Source: Bacteroidota bacterium
Lineage (GTDB): Bacteria; Bacteroidota; Bacteroidia; Bacteroidales; FEN-979
Reading direction: 5' to 3'
NCBI GenBank assembly: GCA_026391735.1
Contig: JAPLDL010000003.1
Location: 124,001 to 188,000 of the forward strand
Length of the DNA: 64,000 nt
A program made the position numbers and the translations under genes. Positions 17,338 to 23,834 of this stretch are shown piece after piece. The notes below the pieces were generated by a model. The model ran no database searches. It saw nothing but the letters and a program-made list of their open reading frames with translations, and had not been told where the DNA came from. Numbering within the stretch: position 1 is the first letter of the stretch; every line of letters starts with the position of its first letter.

Positions 17338-17805
17338 ATGGCAAAAAAAATGATGCTCGAATCAAGAGCTGAACCTTCCTTCTTCACACTTGCCGGAGTG
17401 TCATGCCATCTGAAAGATTACAGGCTTTCCTACTTGCTAAATAAGAAATTGCCGGCAGGTTTCCGTAAACTAGATGACCTGCCGGGTAATTACAGCCTGT
17501 ACTTATATGAAGATGTGGAATCCCGTAATATATATTACCTGATTTGCAACCGCAGCGAAGATAAAGTTCTTTTCCCCGAACTTAAACAAACCGATTTTAT
17601 TCTGCTTGTGGAAGGACCGTTCAAAAGAACGCAGTTGAACCGCCTGATCAGTTCAATCAAAGCAATACCCAATGTACTTATGGCGTTTGATATCAAACCC
17701 GAAAGCCTGAAAAACCTGTCCGGCTTTCTTGCTGATCTGGAACTTCATCTTATGGAAATCAGCAGGGGAAATAAAATGGGTAAACCCAATATAACAAAAA
17801 AATAA
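17338..17805 (+). CDS. IPExxxVDY-family-like protein
   Basis: A 155-residue cytoplasmic protein. The segment KQTDFILLVEGPF followed by SIKAIPNVLMAFDIKPESLKNL is similar to the small Bacteroidota IPExxxVDY family, whose members usually sit next to rnc, as here. The eponymous motif is not well kept (the region reads LPGNYSLYLYED), so the assignment rests on neighbourhood and C-terminal similarity. Function of the family is unknown. A strong ribosome-binding site for the next gene overlaps its stop codon. Confidence 0.6.
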   Translation: MAKKMMLESRAEPSFFTLAGVSCHLKDYRLSYLLNKKLPAGFRKLDDLPGNYSLYLYEDVESRNIYYLICNRSEDKVLFPELKQTDFILLVEGPFKRTQLNRLISSIKAIPNVLMAFDIKPESLKNLSGFLADLELHLMEISRGNKMGKPNITKK

Positions 17806-17811
17806 GGAGGT
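17804..17811 (+). promoter_or_regulatory. Canonical Shine-Dalgarno site of the phasin-like gene
   Basis: AAGGAGGT is a perfect anti-16S match, 4 bases before ATG 17816, and overlaps the preceding TAA stop (17803-17805). Such a site is rare among the genes of this window, where no Shine-Dalgarno is usually seen. Confidence 0.7.
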
Positions 17812-17815
17812 ATCT

Positions 17816-18148
17816 ATGTTTGAAGAACTTAAAAAATCGATCGACAAAGGACTTGAATATGCCTTTATGACCACCGACAAACTGACGAAAGCAGCTAAGG
17901 AAATGGCCAAAGAAAATAACCTGACTAAAGAAGAAGCCAAAAAACTTCTGGATCATCTTGTAAAAAAATCCGAAGAGACCAAAAAAACGCTGGAAGACAA
18001 TTTCACGGAACTGGTCAAGACGACCCTGCATAAAATGAATGTTCCGACAAAAGATGAAATCAAAACTCTGGAAGCCCGGATCAAGAAGCTGGAGTTGTCG
18101 AAAAAGCCTGTTGCTAAGGCACAACCTAAAGTGGTCAAAAAAGCCTGA
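17816..18148 (+). CDS. Phasin-like coiled-coil protein
   Basis: A 110-residue Lys/Glu-rich protein predicted to be almost all helix. Residues 1-75 resemble the polyhydroxyalkanoate-granule-associated (phasin-like) family, and KDEIKTLEARIKKLE near 80-94 is a leucine-zipper-like coiled coil used for oligomerisation in that family; the tail is Lys/Ala/Pro-rich. No PHA synthase is present in the window, so a granule role is not shown. It is followed by the octamer hairpin and then the UbiB-type kinase gene. Confidence 0.65.
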   Translation: MFEELKKSIDKGLEYAFMTTDKLTKAAKEMAKENNLTKEEAKKLLDHLVKKSEETKKTLEDNFTELVKTTLHKMNVPTKDEIKTLEARIKKLELSKKPVAKAQPKVVKKA

Positions 18149-18150
18149 AT

Positions 18151-18261
18151 TTACTGGGTTACTGGGTAACTGGATGAATAGATATCTAGTAAACCAGTAA
18201 CCCAGTCATCCAGTTATCCAGTTATCCAGTTATCCAGTAACCCAGTTATCCAGTAACCCAG
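18151..18261 (+). repeat. Inverted octamer tandem arrays (long hairpin)
   Basis: The left arm (18151-18174) holds about three 8-base units of TTACTGGG type. The right arm (18194-18261) holds eight and a half units of the reverse type: CCAGTAAC, CCAGTCAT, CCAGTTAT three times, CCAGTAAC, CCAGTTAT, CCAGTAAC, CCAG. The arms are complementary and separated by about 19 bases, so the RNA can fold into a long hairpin. The array fills the gap between the phasin-like and ubiB-like genes. Confidence 0.85.
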
Positions 18262-18274
18262 AATCCACCATACT

Positions 18275-19924
18275 ATGCGTCTGTCGCAAATAGGTCTGGC
18301 TATGCACGAAATCGGGCGAGCCAGAGAAATACTCGGAGTTGTGATGAAATACGGCTTCCAGGACTGGGTCAGTAAAAATGGCCTTGGGAAGTACCTGGTG
18401 ACCAAAAAACGCTTTGCCCGCATCGAGCAGTATAATCAATGGGAGCGGATCAGGATGGCGGTTGAAGAACTCGGGCCTACCTTTATTAAATTTGGCCAGA
18501 TCCTGGCAGATCGTCCCGACCTCCTGGATGAAGAGCTCAGAGAAGAGATGAAAAAACTCCAGGATGCAGCTGATCCGATGCCTGATGATGTTGCGATTGC
18601 CGCGATTGAGAAAAACCTCAATTGCAAAATTTCCGATATATTCAGCAAATTTGACACCAACAGGCTTGCCTCTGCTTCTATGGCCCAGACTTACCGAGCC
18701 ACTCTGCTGGACGGTGAAGAGGTCTGCGTCAAGATCCAGAGGCCGGGAATTGAAAAAAAGATCGGCCTTGACCTTCATCTGATGAATTATTTTGCTGTCA
18801 GAATGCAGAAAAATAATCCGGAAATGGAAGCCATCAACGCGGTGAGTGTGGTTAAAGAGTTCGGTAACACCATAAAAAAAGAACTGGATTTCAGGCATGA
18901 AGCAGCAAGTGTGATCAGGTTCAGGCATAATTTTGAGAATGACCCGGATATTTATGTTCCGAAGATATTCACCCAGTTTACCGGACAGCGTATCCTGGTT
19001 GAGGAATACGTAAGCGGGATCAAGGTTTCTGATATGGTAGCCCTCAATTCTTCGGGTCTCGACACGGTTCAGCTTTCGAAAACGGCTGTCAGGCTTATGT
19101 TTGACCAGCTTTTTAAACATGGTTTTTTCCATGCCGACCCGCATCCCGGTAATATTTTTGTAATGCCCGGCAATGTGATAAGTTTCATTGACTTCGGAAT
19201 GATGGGCTCTCTAAGGGAAGAACATCTCAACTTCCTTGGGAAATACACCCTGGGGTATCTTGAAAGGGACGCTCATGGGATGACCGAAGCGCTCCTCCTG
19301 GTCTCAGGGAAGAGGCATTTTGCCCGGTCCCGTGAACTGGAACATCAGATCAATGACCTTTTGGCCCATTATAAATACCTTTCCATCGATGAAATGGATT
19401 TCGGGAAGATCATGAATGAATCGGTAGATATCCTGGTTCGATATGGCCTGAAAATGCCGGCAGGGATATATCTCCTGGCCAAAGCTCTGATGGCAATTGA
19501 AAGAGTGGCGGTTGTCCTGAACCCGGAAATCGATTTTGCTTTGGAAATGAAACCCTATGCAACAGAGCTGATCTCAAGACAGTTTGACCCGAGAGTGATT
19601 GCCAGGGAAGTATTCGACTCACTGAAAGAATATTACATACTTGTAACTGAACTCCCCTCTGACCTCAACGAGATCATCAGCAAAATCAAAGAAGGCAGGT
19701 TTAAGACCCAGATTGAGCTCAAAGGCTTTGAACCGCTTATTGAACATATGGATACCATCGGGAACCGCCTGGCGATTGCAATCGTTCTGGCAGCCCTTAT
19801 TATCGGTGCATCCATACTATCCCAATGGGAACAGGTGAGATGGATTGGAACTGCTGTCTTTTGCCTTGCTGGAATATTCGGGTTCTGGCTTCTGGTGAAA
19901 CTTCTCAGGAGAAACAAGTTCTAA
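18275..19924 (+). CDS. UbiB/ABC1/AarF-family kinase-like protein
   Basis: An atypical protein-kinase-like family that uses ATP and is linked to isoprenoid lipid or quinone metabolism. The 549-residue protein has the family-specific KxGQ-like segment TFIKFGQILADRPDLLDEE, the Ala/nucleotide loop and Lys (GEEVCVKIQRPG), the catalytic FHADPHPGNIFV block and the metal-binding FIDFGMMGSL. Two hydrophobic helices at about 495-545 anchor it in the membrane. Adjacent phasin-like and ubiB-like genes recur in this phylum. A 304-codon minus-strand frame over its 5' half is only a shadow. Confidence 0.92.
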   Translation: MRLSQIGLAMHEIGRAREILGVVMKYGFQDWVSKNGLGKYLVTKKRFARIEQYNQWERIRMAVEELGPTFIKFGQILADRPDLLDEELREEMKKLQDAADPMPDDVAIAAIEKNLNCKISDIFSKFDTNRLASASMAQTYRATLLDGEEVCVKIQRPGIEKKIGLDLHLMNYFAVRMQKNNPEMEAINAVSVVKEFGNTIKKELDFRHEAASVIRFRHNFENDPDIYVPKIFTQFTGQRILVEEYVSGIKVSDMVALNSSGLDTVQLSKTAVRLMFDQLFKHGFFHADPHPGNIFVMPGNVISFIDFGMMGSLREEHLNFLGKYTLGYLERDAHGMTEALLLVSGKRHFARSRELEHQINDLLAHYKYLSIDEMDFGKIMNESVDILVRYGLKMPAGIYLLAKALMAIERVAVVLNPEIDFALEMKPYATELISRQFDPRVIAREVFDSLKEYYILVTELPSDLNEIISKIKEGRFKTQIELKGFEPLIEHMDTIGNRLAIAIVLAALIIGASILSQWEQVRWIGTAVFCLAGIFGFWLLVKLLRRNKF

Positions 19925-19926
19925 GG

Positions 19927-19977
19927 ATTTACGAATTACGAATTACGATTAGACAATTTAAATCGTAAATCGTAAAT
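19927..19977 (+). repeat. Inverted heptamer array between ubiB-like gene and pheS
   Basis: Left arm (19927-19950): ATTTACG, AATTACG, AATTACG, ATT. Right arm (19958-19977): reversed units ending CGTAAAT, CGTAAAT. The arms pair to a hairpin with a 7-base loop and lie between two convergent genes, 2 bases from each stop, where it may act as a bidirectional terminator. Same heptamer as 7061-7130 and 21011-21082. Confidence 0.85.
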
Positions 19978-19978
19978 A

Positions 19979-21001
19979 TCAAATGGTTCCCGTAAACTGC
20001 CTGAGGAACCTCAGGTCATTCTCGAAGAATAAACGCAGGTCTTTCACCTGGTATTTCAGCAGGGTTATGCGTTCAATCCCCATTCCAAAAGCAAAACCAG
20101 TGTAAATTTTACTGTCAATTCCGCAATTTTCAAGAACTGCCGGGTCTACCATGCCGCATCCCAAAATCTCAACCCAACCGGTATTCTTACAGATATTACA
20201 CCCTTTCCCTCCACAGATGTTGCAGGAAACATCAAGTTCACCAGAAGGTTCGGTAAAGGGGAAAAATGACGGACGAAGTCGGATCTCGGTACTTTCCCCG
20301 AACATTTCCCGGGCAAAATATAGCAAGGTCTGCTTCAGGTCCATGAACGACACATTCTTATCCACATAAAGCCCTTCCACCTGGTGAAAAATACAATGCG
20401 CCCTGGCCGATATAGCTTCATTTCGGAAAACCCTGCCCGGAAAGATCTTCCTGATCGGGGGCTTTTCCGTTTCCATAGTCCTGATCTGTACCGAGGAAGT
20501 ATGTGTACGAAGCAGGATTTCAGGGTCTTTCGCGATGAAAAACGTATCCTGCATGTCCCTGGCAGGATGTTCGGGAGGAAAATTCAATGCGCTGAAATTA
20601 TGCCAGTCGTCTTCAATCTCAGGTCCCTCGGCAACAGTATAGCCGATCTGGGCAAATATGCGGATGATCTCATTCCTGACTATGGAAAGCGGATGACGTG
20701 TCCCCGGTTCCATATGAGCCACCGGCCGGCTTAAATCAAGACCGGGATCAGATGATTCACCTTGCCCCTCAAATGAGGCTTTCAGGTTTTCAATCTTTTC
20801 CTGGGAGGCATTTTTAAGAATGTTCAGTAGTTGCCCGATCTCCTTTTTCTGATCTGCCGGAACATTCCTGAATTCTTCAAACAAAACAGAGACAAAACCC
20901 TTCTTGCCGAGATATTTCAACCGAAGTTGTTCAACCTCGTCGGGGCTGGTTGCCCTGAGAGCGCTGATCTCCTCCGAAAGATGTTTAATACGTTCGTACA
21001 C
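19979..21001 (-). CDS. pheS: Phenylalanyl-tRNA synthetase alpha subunit
   Basis: Catalytic subunit of PheRS, which charges tRNA-Phe. The 340-residue protein has an N-terminal coiled coil (about 1-90) and the class II core: motif 2 around GRVFRNEAISARAHCIFHQVEGLYVD, and motif 3 around FAFGMGIERITLLKY near residues 305-320. A Cys pair block CNICGGKGCNICKN near 264-277 looks like a zinc ribbon insertion, as seen in some PheS proteins. pheT is not adjacent. The gene is bracketed by two related inverted heptamer arrays. Confidence 0.96.
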   Translation of the reverse strand: MYERIKHLSEEISALRATSPDEVEQLRLKYLGKKGFVSVLFEEFRNVPADQKKEIGQLLNILKNASQEKIENLKASFEGQGESSDPGLDLSRPVAHMEPGTRHPLSIVRNEIIRIFAQIGYTVAEGPEIEDDWHNFSALNFPPEHPARDMQDTFFIAKDPEILLRTHTSSVQIRTMETEKPPIRKIFPGRVFRNEAISARAHCIFHQVEGLYVDKNVSFMDLKQTLLYFAREMFGESTEIRLRPSFFPFTEPSGELDVSCNICGGKGCNICKNTGWVEILGCGMVDPAVLENCGIDSKIYTGFAFGMGIERITLLKYQVKDLRLFFENDLRFLRQFTGTI

Positions 21002-21010
21002 GACTTGACA

Positions 21011-21082
21011 ATTTACGATTTACGAATTACGAATTACGGTTTATTTATTTCGAATATCATTCGTAAATCGTAATTCGTAAAT
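21011..21082 (-). repeat. Inverted heptamer array upstream of pheS
   Basis: Left arm (21011-21038): ATTTACG, ATTTACG, AATTACG, AATTACG. Right arm (21062-21082): CGTAAAT, CGTAATT, CGTAAAT. The 23-base spacer is AT-rich. The array fills the whole gap between the cyclophilin stop and the pheS start on the minus strand, so any pheS promoter must lie in it or farther upstream. Confidence 0.85.
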
Positions 21083-21086
21083 ATAA

Positions 21087-21737
21087 TTATTCTACCAGCT
21101 TTATCGTCATCTTCAGGTCTGTCTTCGGCCTGTCTGACCTGTCGCGCTCAACATTGGCGATCTTATCAATAATGTCAAGACCTTCGGTTATTTCGCCGAA
21201 AACAGTATAGCCTCCATCGAGGAAAGGAACACCGCCCAGAGTTTCATAAACCTTCTTCTGTTCATCGGTGTATTTGGCCGGAAGCGAAGAGGCCGGGTAT
21301 TTCTTGCCTTCAACAATATAGAACTGGCATCCTGAAGATGCTTTCTTAGGGTTAACTTCATCTCCCTGCCTTGCAGCTGCAAGTGCACCTTTTTTATGGA
21401 TCAGGGATGGGTTAAATTCTGCCGGAACAGTATAGCCCACATCACCGGCTCCAAGCTGTTGCCCGGGTTTCGCAGTCTTTGAATTGGGATCACCACCCTG
21501 GATCATAAACTGGGGAATCACCCTGTGAAACAAAGTCCCGTTATAAAAGCCCTGTTTTACAAGCTTTACGAAATTATCGCGGTGCTGGGGAGTTTCATTA
21601 TACAGAAAACCCTTCATGTCACCATAATCGGTGTGAATTACAAATTTTACCACTTTTTTGGAGGTTTTGGTTTGAGAAATTGCAGAAATACTAAATACAA
21701 GAATGCTTGCTAAAATGAACAATACGGTCTTTTTCAT
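21087..21737 (-). CDS. Secreted cyclophilin-type peptidyl-prolyl isomerase
   Basis: A 216-residue protein with a signal peptide (about 1-21) and one cyclophilin domain. The core motif FHRVIPQFMIQGGDP with the catalytic Arg and the following Phe and Gln, and the GVPFLDGGYTVFGEI segment, are present. It would speed proline isomerisation during folding in the periplasm. A TAATTTTG -7 box lies 25 bases upstream (21763-21770). Confidence 0.94.
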   Translation of the reverse strand: MKKTVLFILASILVFSISAISQTKTSKKVVKFVIHTDYGDMKGFLYNETPQHRDNFVKLVKQGFYNGTLFHRVIPQFMIQGGDPNSKTAKPGQQLGAGDVGYTVPAEFNPSLIHKKGALAAARQGDEVNPKKASSGCQFYIVEGKKYPASSLPAKYTDEQKKVYETLGGVPFLDGGYTVFGEITEGLDIIDKIANVERDRSDRPKTDLKMTIKLVE

Positions 21738-21762
21738 TGGAAAGGTGTTTAAGATCAGGCTG

Positions 21763-21770
21763 CAAAATTA
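21763..21770 (-). promoter_or_regulatory. -7 box of the cyclophilin gene
   Basis: Minus strand TAATTTTG, a perfect TAnnTTTG match, 25 bases before the ATG at 21737. No clear -33 TTG. Confidence 0.45.
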
Positions 21771-21842
21771 CGGAATTTTTTCTCAGAAATTATGCACAAT
21801 TGTTCCATGCTGCAGGATAAATGCAGTATCTTTAAACCACTT

Positions 21843-22670
21843 ATGGATAAAAATATTATCACCAGGGAATTACAGATACTTCTCGAAGCAATAAACGAGC
21901 AATTTGAGATAATAAGGGAGTATAACGATTTTATTCCTCAGATCGAGTTTGACATGATCATGGAAAACGTTCGTAAACTCTATGAAACTTTCCACCGCTT
22001 GCAACGTCTCAACGATCCTCTGCTGTTTGTTGAAAAAAAAATTTCTGGTCCAAGAGACCTGAAAGCATACGTTCCGCCACTTCCCGCACCCAGCCCTGAA
22101 CATCTGGCTGTTCTACCCCCTGTTGCTTCAGCAGAACCATTGCCTGAACCTCCGGCTGTTATACCTCCTGCTGCTTACCCGGAACCATTGCCTGAACCTC
22201 CGGCCGCTGCAACCCCCTTGCCTGTGAAGGAAACAATGCCTCAAAACGAATCAAATCCGGTTCGTCCCACCGAACCTGCGACGCATTCACCGATTCCGAT
22301 GCGGCCACTCCTGAAAAAAGAAACTTCCGAAAAACGCAAGGCTAAAACTGCAGAACTGGAACTTTTTGCATCTGAAGAACCAGTATTCAATATCAAACTC
22401 AAAGAAGCTAGGGAAAAAAGCCTTGGACCCAAAATCTCACGTCCCGAAAGCCTTAAGTCTTCGATCGGTATCAATGATAAGTTTATGTTCATTAACGAAC
22501 TGTTTGATGGCAACCTCAGGGAATATAACGAAAGTGTTGAAACCCTGAGCGGGTTCAAAACTCTGCCCCAGGCCCAGGAGTACCTTGACCTCTTAAGGCG
22601 GAGGAACAACTGGAACTCATCCTCAAATGCATTCAGGAGAATAAAAGAACTGGTGGAAAAACGATACTGA
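21843..22670 (+). CDS. Bacteroidota conserved hypothetical with Pro-rich linker
   Basis: The frame is open from 21792, but ATG 21843 (275 residues) starts the first plausible helical domain and gives the better N-terminus. Three parts are visible: an N-terminal helical domain (about 1-75), a Pro/Ala/Glu linker (about 78-140) with repeated PEPPA and EPLPEPP units, and a C-terminal helical domain of about 70 residues beginning IGINDKFMFINELFDGN. That C-terminal segment resembles a domain found in other unknown proteins of the phylum. Cytoplasmic, function unknown. Convergent with the next gene. Confidence 0.65.
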   Translation: MDKNIITRELQILLEAINEQFEIIREYNDFIPQIEFDMIMENVRKLYETFHRLQRLNDPLLFVEKKISGPRDLKAYVPPLPAPSPEHLAVLPPVASAEPLPEPPAVIPPAAYPEPLPEPPAAATPLPVKETMPQNESNPVRPTEPATHSPIPMRPLLKKETSEKRKAKTAELELFASEEPVFNIKLKEAREKSLGPKISRPESLKSSIGINDKFMFINELFDGNLREYNESVETLSGFKTLPQAQEYLDLLRRRNNWNSSSNAFRRIKELVEKRY

Positions 22671-22726
22671 TCCATCATCCACCAGTCTAATCTCTTCCCG
22701 CATAGGGAAATCCATGGTAAACAGGC

Positions 22727-23356
22727 TTATTTTTTTGCTGCCGGCATGATCAGGCCGTTGGATAGCCAGTCAGCATATATTTTCTGGGCAAGTTGTAATG
22801 CCGATTGATCAATGTACTGAGGATCAGTGACACTGATATCGGCCGTCCATAAAGCACTCTGGGTATTCTTCACATTGTAAAGGATCGATTTGAGGTTGAC
22901 TGTGGATGTCGTACTCCAGTAACCGCCTGAATAAACTCCGCCACCGTAAAACCCGCCACCCCAGCCCCAGTAACTGCCATATCCGCCGTAATATGTAGCC
23001 GGAACATACGTGGATTCCTTATCGGTACCTGAATATTTGAAGATCAGAACAGCATCGGCACCAAGGCTGTCAATTTTATTTTTAACCTGTTCTACGGTAT
23101 ACGATTTTGTAGGGTTAAGAAAATCCAGAGATCCAATGCTTTTCAGTCCCATCTGCTTAAAGTAACCGCACATTGAATATTCAAACGGTTTTACATATTC
23201 CAGTTTTGAGAAAATCGGAATGACAACAACTTTTGAAACCTGGTTATGATCGTCGGGGTTTTTCCAGCTTGTAAGAGAAATAGGGGAGCTGCAGGAAATA
23301 ACAAGCATCAGGGCTATAATACCGGGGATGCACGCAAACAAAAACACTTTTTTCAT
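22727..23356 (-). CDS. Lipoprotein, DUF4136-like
   Basis: A 209-residue protein with a lipobox ending in ISCS (Cys at about residue 22). The N-terminal SWKNPD and VVVIPIF segments and the C-terminal SALQLAQKIYADWLSNGLI are similar to DUF4136-type lipoproteins. The centre carries a Gly/Tyr/Trp-rich low-complexity stretch of about 25 residues, probably a flexible loop. Function unknown. It lies 29 bases after the SRPBCC gene on the same strand. Confidence 0.65.
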   Translation of the reverse strand: MKKVFLFACIPGIIALMLVISCSSPISLTSWKNPDDHNQVSKVVVIPIFSKLEYVKPFEYSMCGYFKQMGLKSIGSLDFLNPTKSYTVEQVKNKIDSLGADAVLIFKYSGTDKESTYVPATYYGGYGSYWGWGGGFYGGGVYSGGYWSTTSTVNLKSILYNVKNTQSALWTADISVTDPQYIDQSALQLAQKIYADWLSNGLIMPAAKK

Positions 23357-23385
23357 ATGGAAAAACTTGATAAAACTCGTACCGA

Positions 23386-23766
23386 CTATTCTTTATAAAA
23401 CGTAATTAAATTGCCGAAATAATATTCATTCCATCCGTTGGTAAAATCCTGGTATTCCTTATCAGGTATGTTTGTATGTTTCAGTTCTGCGGAAGTACCC
23501 TCTCCCTCGGCATGCAGTATTATGGTGACCAGGGATTCTTCGGGTTGACCGTCGAAATACCATTGCTGGACAATCTTCCGGCCTTCCTCGAACTCGAGGT
23601 TCTTTCCGACTATACTGCCATCCCAGAGGGAAAATTCCGAGCCCGGTTCTGTCGACATAATGGCCGGCTCGCCGGTCCACAGCTGAAGTGTGATAGGGTT
23701 GGTAAGGGCTGCATAAACGTCATGCGGCGGTGCAGGGATATGATAATATTTCCTGAAGTCTTTCAT
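23386..23766 (-). CDS. SRPBCC / AHSA1-family protein
   Basis: A 126-residue single-domain protein. The start PAPPHDVYAALTNPITLQLWTG and the end NGWNEYYFGNLITFY are the typical edges of the Aha1-C/SRPBCC helix-grip fold, which has a deep hydrophobic pocket for small ligands. The natural ligand is not known. It is downstream of the glycan locus but has its own probable promoter, so I do not count it as part of that locus. Confidence 0.85.
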   Translation of the reverse strand: MKDFRKYYHIPAPPHDVYAALTNPITLQLWTGEPAIMSTEPGSEFSLWDGSIVGKNLEFEEGRKIVQQWYFDGQPEESLVTIILHAEGEGTSAELKHTNIPDKEYQDFTNGWNEYYFGNLITFYKE

Positions 23767-23807
23767 GATCTTTCGGGCTTAAAGTTCAGGGACTATTCCC
23801 ATTTCAT

Positions 23808-23815
23808 CAAAGGTA
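23808..23815 (-). promoter_or_regulatory. -7 box of the SRPBCC gene
   Basis: Minus strand TACCTTTG, a perfect TAnnTTTG match, 41 bases before the ATG at 23766 and just after the GH3 gene stop. It separates the SRPBCC gene from the glycan operon. Confidence 0.4.
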
Positions 23816-23834
23816 GTGAAAAATTTGTAAAAAA

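Noticed and set aside
18151-18261. CRISPR array
   Set aside because: The units are 8 bases, directly adjacent and without spacers, and no cas genes are near.
18230-19144. Long minus-strand frame of 304 codons
   Set aside because: It lies over the strong plus-strand UbiB-family gene with all kinase motifs, and part of it is just the octamer repeat translated; no family similarity seen.
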